NCBI GenBank assembly: GCA_001566295.1
Contig: KQ964246.1
Span: forward strand, 3,534,001-3,598,000
Reading direction: 5' to 3'
Length of the DNA: 64,000 nucleotides
From: Microdochium bolleyi
Taxonomy: Eukaryota; Ascomycota; Sordariomycetes; Xylariales; Microdochiaceae
The number at the start of each line of letters is the position of its first letter. Within the stretch, counting starts at the first letter, position 1. The notes beneath the pieces are model-generated. The model saw nothing but the letters and a program-made list of their open reading frames with translations, had not been told where the DNA came from and did no database searches. Made by a program: the position numbers and the translations under genes. Positions 1 to 10,607 of the stretch are shown here, piece after piece.

Positions 1-2
1 AG

Positions 3-1307
3 AGGGACGATTTCAAGATCAGCAGGGTTGAGGTAGCAGCAGACATCGCCGAGAATGGGGCCAAGCGTGTTGAGATATCACCTGACGGACATTGGCTGTG
101 TATCGCTCAGGCCGACAACAAAGTCTGTGCGTTGAGGATAGAGAGTTCTGATGTCAGCGAGCTGCCGACAATTCTGCCGAAAGCGAGCAGTCTGCATCGC
201 CTGCGGCGAAATGTGCCAAAACACCTCCTCCTGGGAGGCTTGGGCCAGTATGACCGGAGCATCACGCATATCGCGTTCTCGCCAGACAGCAAGATGGTCG
301 CTGTCGCCGACTTGGCCGGTTACATTGATACCTGGGTGCTCGAGGCGCGCACAGGGAGCAGCGGGCAAGATGTCGCGTCAGACGAGAGCGACTCGGAGGG
401 GGAAGCGGACACCGTCGATGGGACTGCGGCTACCGGCCCCAAGTGGCAGCGGAACCCCAAGGGCGCACTCATTCCTAAGCTCCATGCCGCACCCACGGTA
501 CTCTCCTTCTCCAGCCACTGCCCGGCTTCCACAAATGCCGATAGCGGTGAGGACGACGAGGACGACTACAAACTCCTCGCTGTGACGGCACGGCCCCAGA
601 TTCTCATCATCAACCCGCGACACGGCGCCCTGACGTCGTGGTCCCGCAGGAACCCGATATCCCGCTTCCCGGTGGAGTTCCGCAACATTCGCGACTTAGT
701 TAAGGGCGCGCTCTGGGCAGGTGAACGCATCTGGCTGTATGGCAACAGCTTCCTTTTCATGCTCGATACGTCGAAGGACGTTGCGGAGCCGGAGGAGACG
801 ACAGACGCCAGCAGCGCGCTCGTTGCCCACGGCACGAAGCGCAAGCGCGGTACGGACTCAGGCGCTGGCAGCAAGGCGGCCAAGGGCGACGCCGCAGGTC
901 CGACAAGAGTCCTCCGGCACGTGCCCGGCGAGGGGACGGAGGAGCTCAACATGGACGGCGCGAGCGGTGGTGACCCCATGGACACGGACGCGACCAGCGG
1001 CGCAGGCGAGGACGACGATGACAGCGACAGCGACGACTCGGAGGATGAGCGCCGCGGCGAGCTCGCTGTGCTCCGCAAGTCTGTCGCCGCCACCAACAAC
1101 GGCGGCGAGCAGGAGCAGAAGCGCGGCCTCGCGTTCTGGCATACGTACAAGTACCGGCCGATCTTGGGCGTCGTGCCGTTGTCCAGCGACGGTGACGATG
1201 CGGGGGACAACACTAGCAACGTCCTCGAGGTCGCGCTCATCGAGCGTCCGTTGTGGGATGTCGACTTGGCGGACCGGTACTATGCTGATGGCGAGCGGGA
1301 GAGGTAA
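3..1307 (+). CDS. utp4: UTP4 (cirhin-like) U3 snoRNP subunit, 3' part
   Basis: This is the C-terminal part of the WD40-repeat protein Utp4 (human CIRH1A/cirhin homologue), a nucleolar subunit of the t-UTP/UtpA complex of the small-subunit processome, needed for pre-18S rRNA processing. The reading frame is open from the first bases of the window, so the N-terminal half lies upstream. About 434 codons are present and end at TAA. WD-type strands such as 'HIAFSPDSKMVAVADLAGYIDTW' territory (codons near 260-330) are followed by the family block ending in FWHTYKYRPILG and the conserved tail RPLWDVDLADRYY. Acidic and basic low-complexity inserts (GEDDDDSDSDDSEDE; KRKRG) sit between them, as is usual for nucleolar proteins. 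No intron is visible in this part. The family call is from recognition of the tail and the WD pattern, and I am fairly sure of it. Confidence 0.87.
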   Translation, partial: RDDFKISRVEVAADIAENGAKRVEISPDGHWLCIAQADNKVCALRIESSDVSELPTILPKASSLHRLRRNVPKHLLLGGLGQYDRSITHIAFSPDSKMVAVADLAGYIDTWVLEARTGSSGQDVASDESDSEGEADTVDGTAATGPKWQRNPKGALIPKLHAAPTVLSFSSHCPASTNADSGEDDEDDYKLLAVTARPQILIINPRHGALTSWSRRNPISRFPVEFRNIRDLVKGALWAGERIWLYGNSFLFMLDTSKDVAEPEETTDASSALVAHGTKRKRGTDSGAGSKAAKGDAAGPTRVLRHVPGEGTEELNMDGASGGDPMDTDATSGAGEDDDDSDSDDSEDERRGELAVLRKSVAATNNGGEQEQKRGLAFWHTYKYRPILGVVPLSSDGDDAGDNTSNVLEVALIERPLWDVDLADRYYADGERER

Positions 1308-2816
1308 TACATGTACTCGGGCAGCTAGGATAGTCAAGTACGTTGGGCGTGAAATATGCGCGTAAAGGTATTTCTCAAGCATATCTTTGAAATGGAGTAT
1401 CGAAATTATTCAAGATTTTTGTTTTATGTTTCTGATGTCTCCAAGAGCAAGCATGTAACACTTCACACTATCTTGCACGTGCATGCCACATCCCTTGCCT
1501 ACCTGCACTCTTTTGTACATGTACGCTCGCTGCGTGTTACCCAACGGCGGTCTCTCTGTACAAGCCAGCTGATCGTCCTGTACTTCCTAAAGATGTGTAG
1601 TTGCAGCTTCACACCTCTCTGCCTTTGATGTCGGCAAAGGACTGTAGGTGTACATCTATAGCTAACCCTCGGGTCGGGTTTTATGTAGGGACCATGCATT
1701 CACATCTGTGCAACTCGTGTACATGTTTCCACTCGAAACAACATTCCCGGTTGGCCCTAGGCTGCCGATACCGCAGTGTGCGGAAGAGGGTAGCTGTTCT
1801 GTGGCGGGACGAGATGAAGGTCCCCAACGAAGTCCCAGAGTGGCTGGGCGCCCTCCAGCCTTTCCTTCTTGTTTCCCTTTTCGTCCTTTTGATATCTCCC
1901 GGTTCCCTATACGACATCTCCGTCGCGCATCACGTACCTGGCCACGATGCCTTGATCCCGGCAGTCGTCTTGTGACAGGACCTCATTCGAGCGCGCAGAG
2001 GGCATTCTCTGTGCCAGCCCCGAGAGCTGGGCGGCATCTGCGCGCTGCGGGCTGGCTGCGTCGAGTGCGGACTGGACGGCGGAAAGACTGCGGACTGGTG
2101 TAACTCTGGCAGGCGGGTTGCCCGCAAATGCATGCATGAAAGTGTTTGATGGGCCGTCCGGCCAGGGAACGGACGGGCTCCGAAGCAGGCCGATGAGAGA
2201 GCAACTAGACGGATATCTGTCCGAATCTGATGTGAGTGTCTTCTTCGGGTACAAAGCCACCGAGCTCGCACGTGGGCTGAATTGGTGGTCATCCAGGTTG
2301 TCTTTGTTAGGGTACGCCATACGAGGAAACAAAACATCGCGGGGATTCATTACGACGGGGTGGTTTCTCGCCTTTTGCCCTGCCGGCATCTCACTCACGC
2401 AATTGAACCCTGCTGCTGCTGCCTGCTCGAAGTCATGTTATTGATCATGGTGTCGTGCGAGAGTGTGCCTGCATGCACTCATGCATCCTGTAACATGCAT
2501 GCAGGTAAGATGAGTTGATGACTCCGACAGGCACAGAGGCGGCGGGAAGGAGCGAAAAAGTGCACTTTGTGGGACCAACCACACAAACCACGACCCAGCA
2601 TATCAACCAACGGTGAGGAACTTTCAGGACATCGTGACCGCGGACATGTTGGCGGCAGACAGGGATACGCATGTATTATAGAACGCACCACTGGACGTTC
2701 GGGTTCGTCTCCCGGACCTTGTGCCTTTGTGGGTGCACGTGTGGCTGGGTGGGACTATCATGGGTCGAGACATAGATAGAGACAGAGCGAAGATAACCAG
2801 ACGACTAGGGCTTTTT

Positions 2817-2832
2817 GGGGGGGGGGGGGGGG
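2817..2832. repeat. Poly-G run (16 G)
   Basis: An uninterrupted run of G preceded by five T. It is a mononucleotide repeat in intergenic DNA; its length could vary or be a sequencing artefact. Confidence 0.9.
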
Positions 2833-2930
2833 ACAACCTTCGATCAGGAGGAGCCAGCAGGAGTGTGCTGGTCGTAAAACACGCCACGCAAAGTATGACA
2901 GCGCGTTGTTACTCCAGGTTCGTGTTGAGT

Positions 2931-2950
2931 CGTGTCGTGTCGTGTCGTGT
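2931..2950. repeat. (CGTGT)4 microsatellite
   Basis: Four perfect pentamers CGTGT followed by a degenerate copy. It lies in intergenic DNA about 100 bases after the poly-G run. Confidence 0.9.
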
Positions 2951-4451
2951 CGTTGCGTGAGATGAGGATGTGGCTCCGGGGAAGTAGTGCCGCGTTGAAC
3001 CTGGAAAAGAAAGCAAGACAAGTCGACCGACCGGGTGCCGAGACAGGAGATGGAAAAGTATGAGACAAGTGATGGTGATGGAACAATGCTCGGGTTGGAG
3101 AGGGCGCAGCCCACGCTCGCGGGCAGGGCTGCCCGTCCGTCCTTGCCCGGCGACAGCGTGGCCCACGATGGCATTGTTCGAAAAGACGACGACTCGAGGG
3201 GGCCGAGGCGGGGCGTGCCGACTCGGGGTACCGACCGACAGGTTGCAGTCTGTTGGTCCGAAGTGCATTTCTGTGCTCTGGACCTTGCATGCAGAGAAAA
3301 AGAGGCGCCGCGCCACAAAGTTTCGACGCCGCGCCGCCGAGATTGCGCCCGAGGCTCGACGCAGTGTGTATGTGAAGAGGCGGGCGCTACCTCGCCGCGC
3401 GGTCGCGTGGTGGCGGCGGGCTAGACAGCTGTTCCCTGCACAGGCGCTGCGTTTCCATTGTTTGTGCGCGGCCATGGCACCCGAGGCTGTTGAATAGATC
3501 AAGGAGCAGCACTTTGCACGGGGATGAGATGGAGCAACCTCACGATGCGTGCAGATGCGTGCAGATGCCCTTTTGCGCGGGCGACAAGGCGGAGGTGAGG
3601 GGCGATGGCAGGCTGTCAGCAAAGACCCTGACCCTCTTCCCCTGGATGCCCCAGGCAATCACACCATGTGTGGCTCGTCTTGGCCGGCGCAGCTAGGGCT
3701 GATGCAGGGGGCCCCTGGGGGCATCTGGGCGGCTGAGGACCAGGGGGCTCATGCAAGGTACAGCCAGCCCAGGCCCAATCTCCATCCAGCCTCTGACTGC
3801 ACACTCCAACAGGACATCGGCCTGGGCGAGATCTGGGCTGCTTGGCTCAGCCCGTGACTGATCGGCCGGATCTGCCTGCGCACGCGGCGATCCTCATCAG
3901 CAGCAGCAGGAGTATCACCATCATCCCGATCAACAGCAGACCCGGGGCACTGGTACGGTCACCCGCATCACAGACAGGCACGGCTGCTGGGGACACTCAC
4001 CTCCGACATGTCCTCTGCGGCCCGTACGAGGCCGGGTCGACCAGGCAGGGAGCAGGCTGACAGCATCGGACAAGGCAGGGCAAGGGACTCGCGGGACATG
4101 GTCGCATCCGGCCTAGAGCTAGTGCTAGTTGGTGCGCACCCATTGTCCCTCCTCCCCGCCAAGCCGTGATAGTCTACTCTCCTTTGGGCCGTCCAGCTCG
4201 CACCAGGCGACGCCATCACGGCCGCGCCCCTGCCTCGGCGCCCGCTGTGCTTGCTCCAGAGAGTCCAGCCATGTCCGCCATAAGAACGCCCTCGCCGGCT
4301 TCCACGCCTCTTGCCCTCGCCCTGCCTCCTCAGCCCGTCTTCGTCTTCGACATTGACACCGACATCGACTTGGACGACTGTCGCCGCTGCCGCTTCTTGT
4401 ATTCAACTTGAGGGTGCTCCTTGCACGCCCCTCTCTCCACACTCCTTCACA

Positions 4452-6968
4452 ATGCGGCCCTTTGCCCTCGTCTCTCTTTTGCTTCCTGCCGTCCTTGCCC
4501 ACAACCTCAAGATCCCGGCCGTGGAGAAGCTCGTCGACGAACAGCTCTCCCTCTTTGCCGACTATGTCGACCTGAACGGCACCGCCAGCCCGGCTGCCAA
4601 CCAACACGGCTCCGTCTTCTTCGAGTCGGCCGATGTCCACCACAGGAGGCACCTCCACCCCAAGAGGCAGTCCACTGCTGCCTACTGGTACGAGTCCATC
4701 CCCAAACGCGGCATCTCGGCCTTCAACTCGAACCCCTCCACCTACAAGGTCTTCCGCAACGTCAAGGACTACGGTGCTGTCGGTGACGGCCGCACCGATG
4801 ACACTGCTGCCATCAACAGGGCCATCAGCGACGGCAACCGCTGTGCCCCGGGCACCTGCTCCTCCTCCAGCACCACCAACGCCGTCGTCTACTTCCCGGC
4901 CGGCACCTACCTCGTCTCCTCCTCCATCGTCAGCTACTATGCCACAAACCTCATCGGTAACCCCAACAGCCTGCCTATCCTCAAGGCCACTGCTGGCTTC
5001 ACTGGCTTCGGCGTTATCGATGGTGCCCAGTACCAGCCCGGTGGCGCGCTCCCCTACGGTGCCACCAACATCTTCTGGCGCCAGGTCCGCAACTTTGTCA
5101 TCGACCTAACTGGCGTGCCGGCTGCCACCGAGGCTACTGGTATTCACTGGCCCACCGCCCAGGCCACCAGCCTCCAGAACATTGTCTTCCGCATGTCCTC
5201 TGCCGCCAACACCAAGCACCAGGGTGTCTTCATCGAGGCTGGCTCTGGCGGTATGCTTAACGACCTCGTCTTCTACGGTGGCTTGAACGCTGCCGTCTTT
5301 GGCAACCAGCAATTCACTGTCCGCAACCTCACCTTCTACGATGCCGTCACTGCCATCAACCAGATCTGGGACTGGGGCTGGACTTACAAGAGCATCTCCG
5401 TCAACAACTGCAGCGTCGGCCTCAACATGGCGACGACCAAGGTCGGCGAGGAGGTCGTCGGCTCCGTCGTCTTCTTCGACAGCTCCTTCACCAACACCAA
5501 GGTCGCTTTCAGGACCTCGCGCACCCCCAATGCCAACCCTAAGACTGGCGGCTCCCTCGCCATTGAGAACATCCAGCTCCGCAATGTCGGCAAGGCCATC
5601 GAGTTCGCACCCAACGGCAACACCCTCCTTGCGGGTGGCACCAGGAAGATCGTGAGCTGGGTCAGCGGAACACTGTACAACCCGACTGGACCTCAGATCC
5701 GTGATAACGTTGCGGTCTTCACGCCCATCCGCCCATCTACTCTTCTCCAGGGCGATGGCAAGTACTACGAGCGCTCCAAGCCGCAGTACAACAATCTGCC
5801 TGTCACTGCCTTCGTCTCGGCCCGCGCCCTGGGAGCCACCGGTGACGGTCGCACTGATGACACTGCCGCTATCAACAGAGCCCTCACCCAGGCTGCCAAC
5901 AACAACCAGGTTCTCTTCTTTGAGGCGGGCACGTACATTGTCACCGGCACCATCTTGATCCCGGCGCGGAGCCGGATCGTCGGCGAGGCCTACCCCGTCA
6001 TCATGTCCCGAGGCTCCTTCTTCAACGACATGAACAACCCGCAGCCTGTGATCAAGGTTGGCAACGCTGGCAACACTGGCACTGTCGAATGGAGTGACAT
6101 GATGGTCTCGACCCAGGGCCAGCAGGCTGGTGCCATCATGATCCAGTGGAACCTCGCTTCTCCTGCCGGAACTCCCAGCGGCATGTGGGATGTCCACACC
6201 CGTATCGGCGGCACCACCGGCTCGAACCTGTCGCTCGCTCAGTGTGGCAAGACTCCCGAGTCCACCAACATCAACCGTAACTGCATTTCTGCTTACACTG
6301 GTATGCACGTTACCAAGACGGCCACTCAGCTCTACATGGAGAATGTCTGGCACTGGGTTGCGGACCACGACGTCGACGACTTCCAGCTGCGCCAGATCAC
6401 CATCTTCTCCGGCCGCGGTCTGCTTATCGAGTCGCAGGCTGGCAACATCTGGATGGTGGGCACCAGCGTGGAGCACTTTGCCAAGTACCAGTACAACTTC
6501 TTCCGGACCAAGAACATCTTCGCCGGCCAGATCCAGACCGAGACACCATACTACATGCCCAACCCCAACGCCTGGCAGCCGTTCCCCACCAACACCGTCA
6601 TCGACGACCCGGCGTACACGGGCCTGTGCCCCGCCGGCTCGCCCGCCAACTGCGCCATGTCCTTCGGTCTCCGCGTCAACCAGTGCGAGAACATCCTCAT
6701 CTATGGGGCCGGCCTCTACTCCTTCTTCAGCAACTACCAGACGACGTGCTCGGAGCGCGGCAACGCGAACCCGTGCCAGCGCGCCATGGTGCAGTACGAC
6801 AACTTCTCGACCAAGAACTTCTTCATCTATGGTCTCAACACCATCGGCGCGTCCGGAATGGTGTACCGCGAGACGACGCTGATGGCGCGCAACTCGGACA
6901 ATGTCAACGTGTACCCCAGCAGCATCATTGTCTTCCGCAGCGATGTCGTCGAGCACGCCAACACCTGA
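4452..6968 (+). CDS. Secreted exo-beta-1,3-glucanase, GH55
   Basis: Predicted glucan 1,3-beta-glucosidase of glycoside hydrolase family 55, acting outside the cell on beta-1,3-glucan (wall turnover or attack on other fungi). It is one uninterrupted reading frame of 838 residues, the usual length for fungal GH55. The start is the first in-frame ATG; the open frame continues upstream but without ATG, and residues 1-16 form a clear signal peptide ending ALA-like (VLA/HN). A dibasic KR site near residue 74 suggests Kex2-type pro-region cleavage. Two pectate-lyase-like beta-helix domains each begin with the same 13-residue block (GDGRTDDTAAINR, near residues 115 and 465), the duplicated architecture of GH55. 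Asn-rich, Cys-containing loops fit a secreted protein. I did not assign the catalytic glutamate. Confidence 0.93.
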   Translation: MRPFALVSLLLPAVLAHNLKIPAVEKLVDEQLSLFADYVDLNGTASPAANQHGSVFFESADVHHRRHLHPKRQSTAAYWYESIPKRGISAFNSNPSTYKVFRNVKDYGAVGDGRTDDTAAINRAISDGNRCAPGTCSSSSTTNAVVYFPAGTYLVSSSIVSYYATNLIGNPNSLPILKATAGFTGFGVIDGAQYQPGGALPYGATNIFWRQVRNFVIDLTGVPAATEATGIHWPTAQATSLQNIVFRMSSAANTKHQGVFIEAGSGGMLNDLVFYGGLNAAVFGNQQFTVRNLTFYDAVTAINQIWDWGWTYKSISVNNCSVGLNMATTKVGEEVVGSVVFFDSSFTNTKVAFRTSRTPNANPKTGGSLAIENIQLRNVGKAIEFAPNGNTLLAGGTRKIVSWVSGTLYNPTGPQIRDNVAVFTPIRPSTLLQGDGKYYERSKPQYNNLPVTAFVSARALGATGDGRTDDTAAINRALTQAANNNQVLFFEAGTYIVTGTILIPARSRIVGEAYPVIMSRGSFFNDMNNPQPVIKVGNAGNTGTVEWSDMMVSTQGQQAGAIMIQWNLASPAGTPSGMWDVHTRIGGTTGSNLSLAQCGKTPESTNINRNCISAYTGMHVTKTATQLYMENVWHWVADHDVDDFQLRQITIFSGRGLLIESQAGNIWMVGTSVEHFAKYQYNFFRTKNIFAGQIQTETPYYMPNPNAWQPFPTNTVIDDPAYTGLCPAGSPANCAMSFGLRVNQCENILIYGAGLYSFFSNYQTTCSERGNANPCQRAMVQYDNFSTKNFFIYGLNTIGASGMVYRETTLMARNSDNVNVYPSSIIVFRSDVVEHANT

Positions 6969-7056
6969 TCGCTGTAACGGGGAGTTGTCGTGGTGGCATG
7001 GCATCACGGTGTATATCTGTACTAGACATAGCTTTCTCGTATGGTTCATAGAGAGT

Positions 7057-7062
7057 AATAAA
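7057..7062 (+). terminator. Likely poly(A) signal of the GH55 gene
   Basis: An AATAAA hexamer lies 89 bases after the GH55 stop codon. Canonical AATAAA is not required in fungi, but the distance suits a 3' end. Confidence 0.5.
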
Positions 7063-7489
7063 TACATACAAGAGGGTGGTGACGCGACACCACCCATCAA
7101 TCAACACAGACTAAAAGAAAAGTGTCTTGGCGCATGTGATCCTGTGATGCGCAATCTGCTCTCCGCGCCCAGTTTCCGTGGATGACATAACATTTACGCC
7201 CAGGCCAAAGAGCCATAGACATCGTAACGTGAGCACAGTGGTGGCCCATGAGCGTCGCTCTGCTCATGTGTACGTGTGTTGTGGCCCCAGTATATGCTAG
7301 TGTGGTTGTGTATTGTACACGCAATTGGGCAGCTGCTGATCCCCTGGAGGAAACTGGGGGTTAAGCCAGTCGATCGTCTTGGGCCGCTGCAGCCGCAAGT
7401 CGAGTCTAGTCAATCCGCTGGCGATGCTCGGGGTGCGCTGAAAGTGTAGGCCATTCTGACGGGTCTTACTCGTGTGATGGGGATACGCA

Positions 7490-7515
7490 CATACATATAT
7501 ACATACATACATACA
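7490..7515. repeat. CATA/TA microsatellite
   Basis: Alternating CATA units, slightly imperfect at the start, in intergenic DNA. Confidence 0.85.
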
Positions 7516-7834
7516 TTTGGGACAACACCGTGTATAGTCAAACTGCGGCTGAAGCCAAGATAAGGGGAAATACAATGGACTCCTTCGGGTACGTCTTACA
7601 GGGAAGTGGGATAAAGACATGGCGTGCGGTCCGCCCGCTCTGATGTACCTTCGACTGAGAAGAATCGGGCATCTCTCTCTCCGTACATGAGACCCTGCCT
7701 TGGGAGGAGAAGGGAAGAAAAGTAGAAAGGGGTATATTGTCCCTCACTATCTTACTATCTCCCGGATATATCCCCCATCCATCTGGCCCTTTTTCCCGAA
7801 GTACAGTAATCTCCATTTCTCACCCATACATGCC

Positions 7835-9606
7835 CTACGCGCTGCGGCCCTTGGCCGCCTCGGCAGCCCACAGCAGCCTCTCCTTCTTGAGCTCCCTCTT
7901 GACGTACCAGAGCGTGGCGAGCGCCCAGATGCCCGCCCAGACGAACGGCACGCTCCAGCCGATGGTGTAGGCAATGTCGACGCTGCTGAGGGCGAAGACG
8001 AGCACGGTGCACAGCACTGCGCAGGCCTCGGCGCCGACGGCCCAGAAGACGCCCAGCCGGCGCAGCATGGCGCGGAACACGTGCGACGCCTCGTACCGGC
8101 GGTCCAAGGCGATGCGGAACGCCGTGCCGCCGCTGCCGTCGACGGCGCAGATGTCCTCGATCAAGGAGTAGATACCCGGCCGCATCTGTGCTCCTTTGGG
8201 CTGCGAAGAGATGCGCACCGGGGCGGGGATCTGGAAGTACCGCATCGTGTCGATGGCGAGCATCAGCGTGCCGAAGACGTAGAGCATGGTGAAGAGCGGG
8301 GTGGAGAGGAGCCTGATGTATGGGTCATGCTGGACGGAGCCGCTGTTTTTGTTCAACAGGTTAGTGGACCGGTTTCGACCATTGGCTGCACAAGAGGATG
8401 GCAATGGAGAGGAAGACGGCGGTGTGAATTTGAGACGAAGATGGACGGAGAGAGCGCGTGTGTGATCGTAGAGTGTAGCGGGAGAAAGCTGTAGAGACAG
8501 GAGACTTACACAATCAGCTCAATCATGACAATGATCCAGGCAAGCGAGAACATCCAGTGGAACCAATCCAGCGCCCACCGGTTGGTCACGCCCGATATCT
8601 AGAGATCGTGTCGTCAGTTTGAGTTCCTGAGAAATGCATTCCCTGAGATGTCGTCGTCCGGTGACCGAGTAGAGACGGAAAAGGGGGGAGACTAGGAAGT
8701 GAATAAACTCACCCGGCACGTGCTCCCGTTCTTATACAGCCTCCAGAACCGCAGAAAGTACTCCAGGATGCTCGCGCCGCCCAGCGCCGCCGTGACGATG
8801 CTGAACACGGTGTTGGCGCTCAGCCGCATGTCGCTGGGGTTTCCCGGCCCCACGCCGTACCACAGGCCAAAGTACAGCGCGATGGGCATGACGACGCTGT
8901 CGAACACGATGACGGTCCAGAAGAGGAAGATGGCCATCTTGCGCGTGCGCAGCGTGTAGTTGAGCGCGGGTGGCTCGGGCTGAAACGTCGGGACGTGCTC
9001 TGCCGAAAGCGAGACCGCCGCCGGCGCCGGGCCGGTGGTATCTGCGCCGCCAGGTGACGTGGGCGGCGATGCCAGGGCGGCAGTGTCTATAGGCGCGCCC
9101 TCGGGGATGGCGGCCGTAGCCTGCGACGAGCGCCGCCGCGTCATGGCGAGGCTGGGCCGGCCAAAGGGCCCGTCGAAGCGGCGGTCGAATTCCTCGCTGG
9201 GCCGCATGCGTCGCTGGCCATAGCTGTTCTCTCGGTGACCACTCCGCCCGGAGCCGTTCGAGTGCACATGGATGGGTGAGCCATTGGACGTGGCCAGCGG
9301 CGCGGGTGGCGGCCGTTCCTGCTTCTCGTCGTTGGAGTTGTCGCTGAATTGGAGGCGTTGGTCGGAGCCCGCGGTCTTGTTGTGCCGCGGCATGTCGAGA
9401 GATTTGCTGGAGAGATGCAGCTGCTGGTCGGGCACAATGGTCTCGTCATCGCTGTGATTGTTCCTTTGCGTGTCTTTCTCGCTGATCATGGCTGCTGGCG
9501 AGGTCGATAATGGCAGAGAAGCCGGAGAGCCAACACGGGCCGAGGATGCTTGGGTTCCGCCGCGGCTTGCGGCCGGAGGTGGTGTGGGCGGTGGTGATGG
9601 TTGCAT
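7835..9606 (-). CDS. Uncharacterised fungal polytopic membrane protein
   Basis: Function not recognised. The model has three exons on the minus strand: 9606-8713, 8598-8510 and 8342-7835, with introns of 114 and 167 bases and donors GTGAGT and GTAAGT; a CTAAC branch site precedes the last acceptor. The product is 496 residues. The start is the first ATG in frame (MQPSPPPTPPP); the frame is open upstream only through a GTG. The first ~200 residues are low-complexity, rich in Pro, Ser and charged residues, and likely cytosolic. About seven hydrophobic segments follow, including MAIFLFWTVIVFDSVV, VFSIVTAALGGASILEYFL, WFHWMFSLAWIIVMIELIV (spanning exon 2), FTMLYVFGTLMLAIDTM and two or three near the C terminus. 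The tail is basic and alanine-rich. It resembles conserved hypothetical integral membrane proteins of filamentous ascomycetes; no transporter signature is visible. Confidence 0.8.
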
Positions 9607-10607
9607 TGCACGTGTCGTCGGAACAGTGTGTGGGAAGGAGAAGGGCACGTGTCGAAACGTGAATCTGGGTGAATGGCAGAGCGAATGACGTCGTGGGCTC
9701 GGTCGCCCAGGTACTTCGCTGGTGTCTTGGACGGGAAGTGCGGAGAGCAGAGTTTACGATACCAATTTGCCGTCGGGGTATCAAAAGTGCAATGTGATGG
9801 AGTCGAAAACGTGGCTCGAGAGCGTGATCCGGGAAACAATGATGAAGATGGGGAAGCAGGTCCAGCAAAGCAGTGTGAAGCGGAGAAGGTTATCGAGGGC
9901 ATCTAGCTTAGGATCCTCGAAACCCACACGGCACCCGTGGGTTCCCACGGAGCGAATCGTTCGTTCGAGTGGCTCAACCGCCCGGTCCGAACCCTGCACA
10001 GGCGATGATGATGATCTCCAGCACAGACCGACACGGAGCCATTCCCAAAAGTGCAATCGTATGCTCAACCTGCTGAATGAGGGGACATGCGGCGCCTGCC
10101 AAGCGGCCCAGGCGGACCAAACGTCCCTTCAAGCAATGCAGTAGGAAGGGAGGGCGTCGCTGCCGAGGGCTACCCCTGGCTCCCAAGACTTCCGGGGCTC
10201 CGTTAGAAGCGCCGCATCCGAGCTTAGCCTACGTCAATGTGATTAGCACGGATTTCAGGAGGGTGCAGTGCCCAGAGGGCCCAGCTCGCCCAGGTGTCAA
10301 GCAATACCTGCCTGCATATAGCGCTGTTGCTTGGTGAGCTTGGTTCTGCTGGTGCATCACGTCATGGCTGGGGGATGACATCACAGGCCCGGAGCATCCC
10401 GTCCCGACCCCACCGCTGGGGGCTGCAGCTGCAAGTGGGTCCTGCTCCTGTCCTCTACCACGAGCCAACGCGTGGCAGGGTCCTAGGTAAGTTGTGCACG
10501 GTATGCTTCGAGCATCAACAAGTGTTTGCATACATGGCACAGCTTTATGCACACAGAAGTCTTTTGTGTCCAACGCATTGTTTCCTTCAGATAGCTAGAG
10601 GACGTGC
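9607..10607. other. Promoter of the membrane protein gene and 3' flank of GWT1
   Basis: About 1 kb between two leftward genes. No coding frame with a credible start or intron pattern was found. Confidence 0.6.

Larger units (their letters stand above)
1308..4451. other. Intergenic region between UTP4 and the GH55 gene
   Basis: There is no supported gene. It holds the UTP4 3' flank, simple repeats (a run of 16 G at 2817-2832 and CGTGT repeats at 2931-2950), and the GH55 promoter and leader, which becomes pyrimidine-rich from about 4140 on. Confidence 0.6.
6969..7834. other. Convergent 3' flanks of GH55 and the membrane protein gene
   Basis: No gene is seen. The interval contains the GH55 poly(A) signal, a CATA microsatellite near 7490-7515, and the 3' untranslated region of the leftward gene. 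Confidence 0.6.

Noticed and set aside
1907..2398. 163-codon minus-strand frame downstream of UTP4
   Set aside because: It begins with GTG, lacks any domain, and another reading frame is equally open on the same strand.
5106..7100. 664-codon minus-strand frame opposite the GH55 gene
   Set aside because: It mirrors the GC-rich third positions of the GH55 coding strand, has no domain, and the sense frame is clearly a real enzyme.
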